A stretch of 64,000 bases of DNA from an uncultured Phycisphaerae bacterium (GCA_937928595.1 CALGJV010000004.1:62001-126000), one strand, 5' to 3'. Counted from the first letter of the stretch, positions 27,497 through 36,258 are shown. Made by a program: numbers and translations. Notes: generated by a model from the letters alone, not told the origin.

Positions 27497-28573
27497 ATGG
27501 ACCTGCCGACGTCGTTTTTCGCCACCGGCCTGGGACAGATTCCGCTGCTGGACGACAGCGAGACGCGCTCGATCTGCGCCGAGAACCCGACCGGCGCGCC
27601 CGGCGGCGGCGGGCAGGCCGATCCCGGCGGGCAGGGGCCCGCAGCGAGCCTCGGGCGGGGCTGGAAGGTGCGGCCGTGCATTGACCTGCCCGCGGGCCAG
27701 ACGGTAACGCTGGCGGACATTCCGGGGCCGGGCGTGATCCAGCACATCTGGATGACGTGCACGGCGCGGCTTTATCGCGACGTGGTGCTGCGGTGCTATT
27801 GGGACGGCGAGGAGACGCCGTCGATCGAGGTGCCGCTGGGCGATTTCTTCGCGTGCGGGCACGCGCTGCGGACGAATGTGAACTCTCTGCCGATCTGCGT
27901 GAACCCGTCGGGCGGCTTCAACTCGTACTGGCCGATGCCGTTTCGGCGGTCGGCGCGCATCACGGTAGAAAGCCAGCACCGCGAGCCGGTGCAGGGGTTC
28001 TTCTACCAGATCACGTACGCGCTGCGCGAAGTGCCGGAACAGGCGGCGTACCTGCACGCGCAGTGGCGGCGCTCCCTGACGCGGCGCGAGCACCCGGAGC
28101 ACGTGATCCTCGACGGCGTGAGCGGCCGCGGGCACTACGTCGGAACGTACCTGGCCTGGACGCAGCTCTCGGACGGATGGTGGGGCGAGGGCGAGCTGAA
28201 GTTCTTCCTCGACGACGACCGCGAGTATCCGACGATCTGCGGCACGGGGACCGAGGACTACTTCGGCGGCGCGTGGGGGTTCTACGGGCCGGACGAACGC
28301 GAGGAGCCCTTCTCGACGCCGTTCCTGGGGCTGCCGCTCGTCAAGCACGGGCTCAAGCAGGTGCCGAAGTACGGGATGTATCGCTGGCACATCATGGACC
28401 CGATCCGTTTTCGGCGGGCCATTCGCGTGACCGTGCAGGCGCTGGGCTGGTGGCCCAACGGCAAGTTCCAGCCGCTGACGGACGACATCGCCTCGACGGC
28501 CTACTGGTACCAGCTCGAGCCGCACGCGCCGTTCCCGGCGCTGCCGGGGGTCGAGGAACGGTGGCCGAGATAG
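27497..28573 (+). CDS. DUF2961 / GH172-family protein
   Basis: A 358-residue protein of the DUF2961 family (glycoside hydrolase family 172, whose known members act on fructofuranosides and arabinofuranosides). Motifs: S-I-C-A-E-N-P-T-G near the start, G-V-I-Q-H-I-W-M-T, Y-W-D-G-E-E-T-P-S-I-E-V-P-L-G-D-F-F, and G-T-G-T-E-D-Y-F-G-G-A-W. There is no signal peptide, so it is probably cytoplasmic. GGAG lies about 8 nt before the ATG. The substrate cannot be read from context. Confidence 0.85.
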   Translation: MDLPTSFFATGLGQIPLLDDSETRSICAENPTGAPGGGGQADPGGQGPAASLGRGWKVRPCIDLPAGQTVTLADIPGPGVIQHIWMTCTARLYRDVVLRCYWDGEETPSIEVPLGDFFACGHALRTNVNSLPICVNPSGGFNSYWPMPFRRSARITVESQHREPVQGFFYQITYALREVPEQAAYLHAQWRRSLTRREHPEHVILDGVSGRGHYVGTYLAWTQLSDGWWGEGELKFFLDDDREYPTICGTGTEDYFGGAWGFYGPDEREEPFSTPFLGLPLVKHGLKQVPKYGMYRWHIMDPIRFRRAIRVTVQALGWWPNGKFQPLTDDIASTAYWYQLEPHAPFPALPGVEERWPR

Positions 28574-28617
28574 TGCCGGATCGATCGGCCGCGCCCGCAG
28601 TGCGGTACGATGCGCGC

Positions 28618-29115
28618 ATGTCGGTTCCCGACGTACCCGGCGGGCTCCGGGTCGCGTGCGACGCCATGTGCGGCGGCGTCGCGCGCTGGCTCCGTGTGCT
28701 CGGCGTGGACGCGAGCTACACGCCCGGCATCGACGACGGCGAACTCGTCCGGCACGCGCTGGCCGAGCACCGCATCGTCGTCTCGTCGGACGGCCGCCTG
28801 TTCGAGCGCCGCGCACTGGCGTCCGGCGAAGTGCGCGGCCTGCGTCTCCCGGTCGGGCTCAAGCTGCTGGACCAGGTCCGTTGCGTCGTGCGGGAGCTCG
28901 GCATCCGGCCGGGCTTCCCGCGTTGCACGCTGTGCAACGGCGCACTGGCGGAAGTTCCGCGGGCCGAGGTCGGCGACGTGGTACCGGCCCGGAGCCTGGT
29001 GTGGGCCACAACTTTCTGGCGCTGCGGGAGTTGCGGTCACGTGTTCTGGGAGGGCACGCACTGGAACCGCATCCGGTCCGTGCTCGCGGAACTGGAAAAC
29101 AGCAGTCCGTCTTGA
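28618..29115 (+). CDS. Mut7-C RNase-like domain protein with zinc ribbon
   Basis: A 165-residue protein of the Mut7-C (DUF82) family, a PIN-like nuclease fold. C-D-A-M-C-G-G-V-A-R-W-L-R-V-L-G lies at the N-terminus, acidic residues around D-D-G-E-L-V and S-S-D-G-R-L-F, and a C-terminal zinc ribbon C-x2-C ... C-x2-C (C-T-L-C and C-G-S-C-G-H-V-F-W-E-G-T-H-W). RNase activity is predicted for the family but substrates are unknown. No ribosome binding site; TACGAT at 28606-28611 ends 6 nt before the ATG, so a leaderless transcript is plausible. Confidence 0.85.
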   Translation: MSVPDVPGGLRVACDAMCGGVARWLRVLGVDASYTPGIDDGELVRHALAEHRIVVSSDGRLFERRALASGEVRGLRLPVGLKLLDQVRCVVRELGIRPGFPRCTLCNGALAEVPRAEVGDVVPARSLVWATTFWRCGSCGHVFWEGTHWNRIRSVLAELENSSPS

Positions 29116-29151
29116 CCCGCGCGCGCGGCTCGCGAGAATGGGGAGTACCAC

Positions 29152-30372
29152 ATGAAGGGCAACAAGATGCAGCCGAACACGATCTATTGCGGTGACGTGC
29201 TCCAGTTGCTCGCGACCTGGCCTGCCGGGTCGGTCGACCTCGTCTTCGCTGATCCGCCGTTCAACATCGGCTACGTGTACGACAAGTACAGGGACGACCG
29301 GCCGGATGAGGAGTACGTCGAGTGGTCGCGCGACTGGATGCGCGCCTGCCAGCGGGTGCTCAAGCCCACCGGTTCGTTCTACATCGCCATCGGCGACGAG
29401 TTCGCGGCCGACATCCGCGTCATCGGCCGCGAGCTGGGCCTGCACCTGCGCAACTGGATCATCTGGCACTACACGTTCGGCCAGAATACGAAAGCGAAGT
29501 TCTGCCGGGCGCACACGCACATCTTCTACTTTGTGAAGGACGCGGAGCGCTTCACGTTCAACGACCGGCTGCTGCGGTTCCCCAGCGCGCGGCACACGGA
29601 GTACCAGGACCTGCGCGCCAGTCCGCTCGGCCGGCTGCCGGACGACGTGTGGGACGAGTTCCCGCGCGTCTGCGGCACGTTCCGGGAGCGGGCCGGTTTC
29701 CACGGGTGCCAGATGCCCGAGGCCCTGCTCCAGCGCATCGTGCTCGCCAGCAGCAATCCCGGCGACCTCGTGCTCGACCCGTTCGTCGGCAGTGGCACGA
29801 CCGCGGCGGCGGCCAAGCGCACCGGGCGTCGCTACATCGGCATCGACCTGTCGCCGGAGTACGCGGAGCAGACGCGGCGGCGGCTCGCGGCCGTGCGGGA
29901 CGAAAGCCGGGCGCGCCCGGAGGGCGGCGTGTGGCCGGCGCTGCACGTCGACCACCTGCTCCAGATCTACCGCGAGACCGGCGTGACGCTCAACAACCTG
30001 ATCGGCAACGAGGTGGCGCTGCGCGTGATCGCGGGCGCGCTGGCCGCCCGCAGCGGCCACCCGTACTCCGTGGACGAGGTCCGCGCCAGGTTCGAGGAGC
30101 TCGGCCGCAAGCCCGGCTTCCCGAAGCTCCCCAACGACACGCCGTTCGCGCCGCGCGACCACCGCACGAAGGAGGGCAAGCGCTACGTGCGGACGAAGCT
30201 GCTCCAGAATCCCCGCCGCACCGCCAAGCAGTCCCTGCGGATGCTCGCGCGTGGCGGTCCGCGCCCGCCGGACGCCAACACGCCGCCTGCGGAACCGCGC
30301 CGGCGGGGGCGACCGCGGAAGCACGCGGGGCCGGTGCCCGCGTCGGGCGCCGTGCGCGAAGCGACGGGCTGA
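29152..30372 (+). CDS. Orphan DNA methyltransferase (beta class, DPPF) with AT-hook tail
   Basis: A 406-residue site-specific DNA amino-methyltransferase. The catalytic motif D-P-P-F comes first (34-37) and the SAM-binding motif D-P-F-V-G-S-G-T-T later (about 209), the beta-class order, with the target-recognition part between. After the enzyme domain comes a ~150-residue extension with a small helical domain (about 260-340) and a Pro/Arg-rich tail containing the AT-hook R-R-R-G-R-P-R-K. No restriction gene lies nearby, so it is probably a solitary, regulatory methylase. GGGGAG precedes the ATG at 29152; ATG at 29167 is an alternative. Confidence 0.88.
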   Translation: MKGNKMQPNTIYCGDVLQLLATWPAGSVDLVFADPPFNIGYVYDKYRDDRPDEEYVEWSRDWMRACQRVLKPTGSFYIAIGDEFAADIRVIGRELGLHLRNWIIWHYTFGQNTKAKFCRAHTHIFYFVKDAERFTFNDRLLRFPSARHTEYQDLRASPLGRLPDDVWDEFPRVCGTFRERAGFHGCQMPEALLQRIVLASSNPGDLVLDPFVGSGTTAAAAKRTGRRYIGIDLSPEYAEQTRRRLAAVRDESRARPEGGVWPALHVDHLLQIYRETGVTLNNLIGNEVALRVIAGALAARSGHPYSVDEVRARFEELGRKPGFPKLPNDTPFAPRDHRTKEGKRYVRTKLLQNPRRTAKQSLRMLARGGPRPPDANTPPAEPRRRGRPRKHAGPVPASGAVREATG

Positions 30373-30422
30373 GAGCGCGGCCCGAACGCCGGCCGAGCTC
30401 GAAGGGCAGCGCGGGGTCCCCA

Positions 30423-30468
30423 GTGAGCGATTGCGCGACCGATTGAGGGTCGAGAGATTGAGTAAGGG
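30423..30468. repeat. Degenerate GATTGAGG-type octamer repeats
   Basis: Three or four imperfect copies of GATTGAGG follow the methyltransferase gene, less regular than the array at 43.3 kb. The stretch is less GC-rich than its surroundings. Together with the 30373-30539 gap it has no gene. Confidence 0.4.
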
Positions 30469-30539
30469 CATGAGCGCTCGACCAATCACGTCTTGAAGTC
30501 GGCACGGTAGATTTGCGAGCAGGCCGCCGGACGTGCGGC

Positions 30540-31306
30540 ATGTCCGAGCGTGCGGCGTATTGGCGGCGATTGTTGGTCGCGTGGGAACAGAGGGGTCTGA
30601 GTCAGGCGGAGTTCTGTCAGCCGCGGGGGATCCAGGCCGGGACGTTGGCGTGGTGGAAACGTCGGCTGCGGGCGACCGACGGCGCCGCCGGCGGAGGTCG
30701 GGTGCGTGCGCTACCAGGACGCCGGCCGGCAGTGTCAGGGGCACGTCAGCGTCGGGTCCTGGCCGCCGCGGCCGCTGGACAAGGGCGTGCCGGGGCCGGG
30801 CTTCCTGGCGCAGCTGATCACGAGCCAGTACGCCGACGCGTTGCCGCTCTACCGCCGGCAGCAGGCGGTAGGGCCTGGAACTGCCGCGTTCGACCTTGTG
30901 CGGCTGGGTGGCGTACGTCGCCACGACGCTGGCCCCGCTCGGGGAGGCGATGAAGCCGTGTGTGCGGAGTTCGCGCAAGATTCATACGGACGATACCCCC
31001 ATCACGGTGCTGGACCCGAGCGCGAGGCCGGTTGGCTCGCGGCGTGGGTACCTGCGGGTGTACATCGGCGAGCGGGACGACGTCGTGTTCGAGTACACCA
31101 ACTCGCGTCAGCGCGACGGGCCGGAGTCGTTCCTGGAGGGCTACCGCGGGTATCTGCAGGCGGACGCCTTCGCGGGCTACAACCGCATCTGTGCCGGGGG
31201 CGCGGTGGCTGAAGTGGCCTGCTGGGCCCACGCCCGGCGCAAGTTCTTCGACGCCCAAGGCTCGCACGGCCCCGCCGCCGCTCGGCCCACTCCATCCGCC
31301 GCGTAA
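30540..31306 (+). pseudogene. Decayed IS66-family transposase genes
   Basis: Three out-of-frame fragments lie in order. From 30540, a TnpA-like N-terminus (W-R-R-L-L-V-A-W-E then L-S-Q-A-E-F-C). Around 30760-30880, a TnpC piece (G-V-P-G-P-G-F-L-A-Q-L then S-Q-Y-A-D-A-L-P-L-Y-R). From about 30896 in another frame, the TnpC core (I-H-T-D-D-T-P-I-T-V-L-D, G-Y-L-Q-A-D-A-F-A-G-Y, W-A-H-A-R-R-K-F-F-D-A). TnpB, the first half of TnpC and its C-terminus are missing. It is an immobile remnant with at least two internal deletions or frameshifts. Confidence 0.85.
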
Positions 31307-31669
31307 ATCCCCCGCGGAACCCGCGACAGTCAGTCTCGCGCCGTCAACCCGCCTTTGGTCGAGCACTTACCGCGCTCGGACACGCAACCGGCGACCGGCG
31401 TTGCCGTGTGCGGGCCGGGTAACCGGTCTCAACGTTTCTGGCGGCCTGTGCGGAAGATGACCGGTTCCGGCAATCTCGGCGGCGGGGGCACGTTGTGCCC
31501 TCGCGAGGCCGAGAACCGGCCGCCGGGTGGCGCCGCGGCCGTGCACTCGAACACCGCGGGCGCAGCAGCGGAGGGGCGACCGCCGGCGGGCCGGAAGACG
31601 CCGGACATCCCGCGCGTACGCACCGGCTCAGACGCCGGACAGGGACGTCCGACGCGACCAGCGCGGCCG
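31307..31669. other. Gene-free region between IS66 remnant and hutU
   Basis: 363 bp without a supported gene. CACTTAC at 31364-31370 could be the eroded right end of the IS66 element (family ends carry GTAAG-type tips), but no matching left end was found. The remainder is GC-rich without clear hairpins. Confidence 0.3.
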
Positions 31670-33517
31670 CTACGGGGCGGTCGCGAGGTCCACGCCCGCA
31701 CGCCGCGCGACGTCCTGCGCCGGCTCGTAACCCGCGTCGGCGTGCCGCATGATGCCGAGGGCCGGATCGGCCGTCAGCACCCGCTGCAAGCGCCGGTCCG
31801 CCTCCGGCGTGCCGTCCGCCACGATGACCTGCCCCGCGTGCAGGCTGTAACCGATCCCCACGCCGCCGCCGTGATGCACGCTCACCCACGTCGCCCCGCA
31901 GGCCGTGTTGGCCAGCGCGTTGAGGATCGGCCAGTCCGCGATGGCGTCCGAACCATCGCGCATGCCCTCCGTCTCGCGGTTCGGCGAGGCGACCGAGCCG
32001 CAGTCGAGGTGGTCGCGGCCGATGACGATGGGCGCCGAGACGCGGCCTTCCCGCACCAGCCGGTTGAACACCAGCCCCATGCGGGCCCGCTGCCCGTACT
32101 TCAGCCAGCAGATCCGGGCCGGCAGCCCCTGAAACGCGACCTTCTCCCGGGCGAGGCGGATCCACCGGCAGAGGTGCTCCTCCTGCGGGAACGTCGCCAG
32201 CACCGCCTCGTCGGTCACGGCCAGGTCGGCCGGGTCGCCCGACAGCGCCGCCCAGCGGAACGGCCCGGACCCTTCGCAGAACAGCGGCCGGATGTACTCG
32301 GGCACGAAGCCGGGAATCCGAAACGGGTCGTAATCCGACGCTTCCCCGCGCGCCACGCCCATTGCCGTCCGAGCCCCGGGCGCCAGCCCGGGGCTTGCCG
32401 GGACCGCACCCATTGCCGCCCGAGGCGCCGTGCCCATGGCTGTCGGAGGCTCGGGCGGCAGCCCGGGGCGGTCCCCGGCACTTTTCCGCGCAGCGTGCGG
32501 CTGGTACAGCCCCCGCGCCACCGCTTCGCACGCGTGGCCGCGGAGGTTGTTGCCGTAATCGAACGTGACGGCCCCGCGCCGCTGGAGCGCGAGCATCAGC
32601 GCGACGTGCTCGCCCATCGTGCGCAGTGCGGCGCGGCTGTATTCGTGCGGGTCGCGACGCCGCAGCTCGAGCGCCGCCTCGTACGGCAGGCCGGCGGGCA
32701 CGTAGCCGTTCAGCGGGTCGTGCGCGGACGTCTGGTCGGTCAGCACGTCGGGCGTGATGTTCCGCGCGACCAGCTCCGCGAGCAGGTCCACGATGTTGCC
32801 CAGCCAGCCGATCGACAGCGGCCGCCCGGCCGCGCGGGCCTCCTGGGCCGCCGCGACGGCCTCGTCGAGGTTTGTGCACATCCGGTCGAGGTAGCGCGTT
32901 TTCAGGCGCTTCTCGATGCGCGTGCGGTCCACCTCCGCCGCGAGGCACACGCCCTCGTTGAACGTGGCCGCCAGCGGCTGCGCGCCGCCCATGCCCCCCA
33001 GGCCCCCGGTCACGACCAGCCGCCCGCGGAGCGACCCGCCGAAGTGCTTGCGGGCGCAGGCCGCGAACGTCTCGTAGGTGCCCTGGAGGATGCCCTGCGT
33101 GCCGATGTAGACCCACGAGCCGGCCGTCATCTGGCCGTACATCGTCAGGCCGAGGGCCTCTAGCCGGCGGAACTCGTCCCACGTTGCCCAGCGCGGCACG
33201 AGCATCGCGTTGCTGATGAGCACGCGCGGGGCGTCGGGGTGCGTCTGGAGCACGCCGACGGCCCGGCCGGACTGCACGAGCAGCGTCTCGTCGGATTCGA
33301 GCCGGCGCAGGGCCGCGACGATCCGGTCGAAATCCGGCCAGGAGCGGGCCGCCTTCCCGCAGCCGCCGTAGACGATGAGCTGCTCGGGCAGCTCGGCGAC
33401 GTCGGGGTCGAGGTTGTTCATGAGCATGCGGAGCGCGGCTTCCTGAAGCCAGCCGCGGCAGGACCGCGTGGTGCCGCGCGGGGCGCGGACGATGCGGGGG
33501 CCGGACGGTGCGGACAT
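31670..33517 (-). CDS. hutU: Urocanate hydratase with in-frame repeat insertion
   Basis: A 615-residue urocanase, which converts urocanate to imidazolone propionate in histidine breakdown using bound NAD+. Signatures: [55 protein letters not shown] and [12 protein letters not shown]. It is about 60 residues longer than usual; the excess (about residues 340-392) is Pro/Ala-rich and coincides with palindromic DNA repeats. The ATG at 33517 has GAGGAG 8 nt upstream. No other hut gene is nearby. Confidence 0.93.
   Translation of the reverse strand: MSAPSGPRIVRAPRGTTRSCRGWLQEAALRMLMNNLDPDVAELPEQLIVYGGCGKAARSWPDFDRIVAALRRLESDETLLVQSGRAVGVLQTHPDAPRVLISNAMLVPRWATWDEFRRLEALGLTMYGQMTAGSWVYIGTQGILQGTYETFAACARKHFGGSLRGRLVVTGGLGGMGGAQPLAATFNEGVCLAAEVDRTRIEKRLKTRYLDRMCTNLDEAVAAAQEARAAGRPLSIGWLGNIVDLLAELVARNITPDVLTDQTSAHDPLNGYVPAGLPYEAALELRRRDPHEYSRAALRTMGEHVALMLALQRRGAVTFDYGNNLRGHACEAVARGLYQPHAARKSAGDRPGLPPEPPTAMGTAPRAAMGAVPASPGLAPGARTAMGVARGEASDYDPFRIPGFVPEYIRPLFCEGSGPFRWAALSGDPADLAVTDEAVLATFPQEEHLCRWIRLAREKVAFQGLPARICWLKYGQRARMGLVFNRLVREGRVSAPIVIGRDHLDCGSVASPNRETEGMRDGSDAIADWPILNALANTACGATWVSVHHGGGVGIGYSLHAGQVIVADGTPEADRRLQRVLTADPALGIMRHADAGYEPAQDVARRAGVDLATAP
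32361..32485. repeat. Palindromic repeats inside the hutU coding sequence
   Basis: One good unit (32367-32394) reads GTCCGAGCCCC, then an arm GGGCGCCAGCCCGGGGC. Two degraded units follow: a GCCGCCCGAGG half (from about 32416) and GGAGGCTCGGGCGGCAGCCC (from about 32444). They match the intergenic GTCCGAGCCCC palindromes at 43.7, 44.8 and 51.4 kb and keep the hutU reading frame open. Confidence 0.7.
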
Positions 33518-33545
33518 GCGGTGCTCCTCGTCGAGCTGTGCGCAC

Positions 33546-33551
33546 ATTATA
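33546..33551 (-). promoter_or_regulatory. Candidate -10 of hutU
   Basis: A perfect TATAAT on the minus strand, 28 nt before the hutU start. No -35 match at 17 bp. Confidence 0.5.
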
Positions 33552-33604
33552 CGGCGGGCGGCGCGATCGGCCGCGTCCGGACGGCCGCGCGCGGACACCG
33601 CCCG

Positions 33605-33726
33605 GTCACGAAGTTACAACGTGACAAGGTGACGAAGGACGCGCCCCAGATCCCGCTGCGCCGTGCCGGCCGCGGTAACAAAGTCACAGGTTCACGAAGT
33701 CACAAGGTGACAAGGTAACAAAGGTG
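33605..33726. repeat. Two arrays of TnACAAGG-type octamers
   Basis: Degenerate 8-bp units (TCACGAAG, TTACAACG, TGACAAGG, TCACAAGG, TAACAAAG and similar) are repeated head to tail at 33605-33638 and again at 33674-33726. About 35 bp of ordinary GC-rich sequence separate them. The period of eight is consistent while positions 2 and 6-7 vary. Confidence 0.75.
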
Positions 33727-33746
33727 TTGTGGCCGACGCCGCGCCC

Positions 33747-33864
33747 GTAGCGGCCGACGCCCGCGTCGGCCGTCTACCCAAACGCGAGGCGCCAACGAGC
33801 GCGACCGCGAATCCGCTTGATCCGCCGCGCTGCCCAAGACACTGCTCCAGAGCAGTGGCACCCG
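33747..33864. repeat. 118-bp two-hairpin dispersed element, copy 1
   Basis: Matches 43362-43479 without gaps. It starts GTAGCGGCCGACGCC, contains GTCGGCCGTCTACCC at 33765-33779, and ends with a hairpin CACTGCTCCAGAGCAGTG then GCACCCG. A first hairpin is formed by GGCCGACGC and GCGTCGGCC. An internal motif AACGCGAGGCGCC (33781) recurs just after the element at 33865. It sits 20 bp after the octamer array. Confidence 0.75.
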
Positions 33865-33933
33865 AACGCGAAGCGCCGGCGAGCGCGACCGCCGGGTCAA
33901 TCGCCCCACTCGCGCCACCGGCCCGTCGGCCGC

Positions 33934-33939
33934 TACAAT
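33934..33939 (+). promoter_or_regulatory. Candidate -10 of the 33974 gene
   Basis: TACAAT preceded by CGC, 34 nt before the start codon; same hexamer type as before other genes in the window. Confidence 0.4.
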
Positions 33940-33973
33940 CCAACCGACTTGGGCGAGCTCATCTGAACAACGC

Positions 33974-34819
33974 GTGAGGTTCACCGTGCCGGACACTTTC
34001 GCCCGTACGTTCTCCGGTGGCGCCCGTTCCGTTCCCATCCGCCGATTCGGCCCTACGTCCCAGTCCGCCCGCCCGCTCCGCGCTGCCGTGCGCCGCGGCG
34101 CGCTGCTCGCCGCGTGCGGCCTGCTCCTGCTGGCCGCACCGGCCGCGCAGGCCCACTTCCCGTCGCTGGGCGATGGATCCGCGACCGGCCCGGAAACGGC
34201 CATCCGGTGGGACGACCCCCAGGTTTCCCGCGTGGTCTACAGCGAGTTGACGGCCGCCGCGCCGCGGGTCTGGGTCACGTTCGAGGTCGATCGGCCGCAG
34301 ACGCTCCTCGTCCAGCTGGGCGTGCCGCTGATCGAGCGACTGCGGGAGTACCGTCCGGCGCTGGCGCTGCTCGGACCGGGGCTGCCCGACGCAACGCTGC
34401 CGTTCGAGGTTCCCGAGGGGCTCGGCGCGCTGGTATTCGAGAGCAGCACGCGCGAACAGCCCGAGGAGTTCTACGAGCCCTTCTCCGCGACCAGCTCGTG
34501 GATCTGGGTGGACGAGCACGTCGAGCTGCCGGCCGCGGGGCGCTACTACCTCGTGGCGTACCACCCCACCGGCGAACCGGGCAAGGTGTGGGTCGCCGCC
34601 GGTGAGAAGGAGGTGTTCTCCCCGCGCGACCTGCCGTTCCTGACGCGGATCCTGCCCGAGATCCGCACGTTTCACGAGGCCGCCGCGCCGCCCGCGCCGC
34701 CGTGCTTCCTGTTCCCCGCGGCCGTGGGACTGGCGCTGTGGGCGTGCGGGCCGGCCCGGCGGACGTGGCGCGGTTCGCGCGCGCCGAATTCGTGCAACTC
34801 CACGGCAGAACGGCGCTAA
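33974..34819 (+). CDS. Exported, C-terminally anchored protein of unknown function
   Basis: A 281-residue protein. An Arg-rich N-terminus with a hydrophobic core (about residues 40-56) and A-A-Q-A cleavage site looks like a signal peptide; an apolar helix near 236-253 would anchor the C-terminus. The ~180-residue exported part is acidic and beta-rich, with V-W-V-T-F-E-V-D-R-P-Q and W-I-W-V-D-E-H-V-E-L segments, suggesting a beta-sandwich. No family is recognised. The start is GTG or ATG: the GTG at 33974 is used, but a start nearer the signal peptide is possible. Confidence 0.5.
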   Translation: MRFTVPDTFARTFSGGARSVPIRRFGPTSQSARPLRAAVRRGALLAACGLLLLAAPAAQAHFPSLGDGSATGPETAIRWDDPQVSRVVYSELTAAAPRVWVTFEVDRPQTLLVQLGVPLIERLREYRPALALLGPGLPDATLPFEVPEGLGALVFESSTREQPEEFYEPFSATSSWIWVDEHVELPAAGRYYLVAYHPTGEPGKVWVAAGEKEVFSPRDLPFLTRILPEIRTFHEAAAPPAPPCFLFPAAVGLALWACGPARRTWRGSRAPNSCNSTAERR

Positions 34820-35070
34820 TCGTCACAAAGCACAGCAATTGACAGACGACTGACAGCCGCGCGCGGGCATCTTCCTTTGACGTTCGCCGAGGCATCGGCT
34901 AGACGGGCGGTGCTGCACGGGCCGGGACGCTGAGCAGCGTGCCGCCTGCGACGCGCGCCGACTTCCGGGTGCACGAGCCGCCGGCGACAGCCTGCAACGG
35001 CGGCCCACGGCGTCGGTGGCACGCCGTGCGGCCGCCGTATCCGGCGCAGCGCGGACATGGAGACTGCCCC
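34820..35070. other. Intergenic region before the RdgC-like gene
   Basis: About 250 bp. The first 60 bp (CACAAAGCACAGCAATTGAC) are AT-richer than elsewhere and could hold a promoter. Nothing definite was identified. Confidence 0.25.
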
Positions 35071-36258
35071 GTGGGTTTCGCAGCCGGCACCGTCTCGTAC
35101 CAGCGCTTCTTCCTCACCGGCCCCTTTCCGACCGAGGTCGACGACGCCTTCGTCAAGGCCCTCCAGCACCGCGCGTTCGGCCGCGGCCCGGTGCGGCCGG
35201 ACGGCACGCAGATCGGCTGGGTGGGGCCGGCGCATCTGCTGGATTCCGACCTGTCGGGCCCGCACATCGCGTGCGGCTCGTTCGTGCACGTCGGGCTGCG
35301 CGTGGACACGCTGCGCGTGCCGCCGGCGGTGCTGCGGGCCTATCGGCAGCTCGAGGAGGACACCGCGCGCGAGACCGACGGACACGCGACGCTGTCTTCC
35401 TTCGCGCGGCGCAAAGCTCGCGAGGCCGCGGCCGCACGGGCCGCGCAAGACGTCAAGTCCGGCGCGCACCGGCGCATGGCGGTCTATCCCGTGCTGATCG
35501 ATCTGGCCGACCGCGCCGTGTACCTCGGCAGCGTGAGCCCGACGGTCGCGGAGCGGTTGCTGGTGCATCTGTCGGACACGTTCGGCGCCGGGCTCGAGCC
35601 GGCCGGTCCGGGCGAGGTTGCGGGGCGCGTGCTTGAGGCCGCCCGTCGGGCTCGGGCGCTGGAGGGCCTGGCCCCGTTCGCGCTGGTCGATCCGCCGGAT
35701 GGCGCGGGCGAGGAGGCGATCCAGCCGGCCGAAGGCGAGCTGCGGTTCCTCGGCAAGGAGTTCTGCACGTGGCTGTGGCACCAGGTCGAGAGCGATAACG
35801 GCCCGCTGAAGGTCCGCGCCGGTGACGAGGTGAGCGTGCTGATCGAGCGGGTGCTGCGGCTCAAGTGCGACTTCGGGCTGACGGGGGCGGACACGATCGC
35901 GGCGGACCAGCCGGCGGGGCTGCCGGAGGCCCGGGCGGCGCTGCGGGTCGGCAAGCAGCCGGTGCGCATGGGGCTGCTGCTGGCGGCACCCGCCGGCGAG
36001 TACCGGCTGACGCTCGATGGGCCGCGGCTGGCGGTCAGCGGGCTGACGCTGCCGGAGCCGGAGGACGATCTCGCAGGCGAGGCCCTGCGGGAGCAGCGCT
36101 TCGAGCAGATCACGGACGTGGCCCACCTGCTCGATGCGTTGTTCGAGCTCTTCGTCACGGCCCGAACCGGGCGCGGGTGGGACGCGCTGCTGCGGAAGAT
36201 GACGACGTGGGCGCGCGGCGCGCGCGAGGGAGCGTTGCGTAGCGCGGCGTCGGCCTGA
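35071..36258 (+). CDS. RdgC-like protein
   Basis: A 395-residue cytoplasmic protein resembling the recombination-associated RdgC family, whose E. coli member is a ring-shaped DNA-binding inhibitor of RecA. Points of similarity: an early I-G-W-V-G-P segment, F-L-G-K-E-F-C-T-W-L-W-H-Q-V-E-S in the middle, then L-K-C-D-F-G-L-T-G, L-P-E-A-R-A-A-L-R-V-G-K and a L-D-G-P-R-L-A-V-S-G-L-T-L-P strand. It is about 90 residues longer than E. coli RdgC. The GTG at 35071 is chosen because GGAG lies about 11 nt upstream and similarity starts at once; an earlier in-frame GTG exists at 34939. Confidence 0.6.
   Translation: MGFAAGTVSYQRFFLTGPFPTEVDDAFVKALQHRAFGRGPVRPDGTQIGWVGPAHLLDSDLSGPHIACGSFVHVGLRVDTLRVPPAVLRAYRQLEEDTARETDGHATLSSFARRKAREAAAARAAQDVKSGAHRRMAVYPVLIDLADRAVYLGSVSPTVAERLLVHLSDTFGAGLEPAGPGEVAGRVLEAARRARALEGLAPFALVDPPDGAGEEAIQPAEGELRFLGKEFCTWLWHQVESDNGPLKVRAGDEVSVLIERVLRLKCDFGLTGADTIAADQPAGLPEARAALRVGKQPVRMGLLLAAPAGEYRLTLDGPRLAVSGLTLPEPEDDLAGEALREQRFEQITDVAHLLDALFELFVTARTGRGWDALLRKMTTWARGAREGALRSAASA

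Noticed and set aside
33605-33726. CRISPR array
   Set aside because: Units are 8 bp without spacers, and there are no cas genes.
33700-33943. Similar minus-strand peptides at 33.8 and 43.4 kb (A-T-A-L-E-Q-C-L-G-Q in one frame, S-V-L-G in another)
   Set aside because: The match follows from the repeated DNA element in more than one frame and both contexts lack a start, ribosome binding site or full-length gene.
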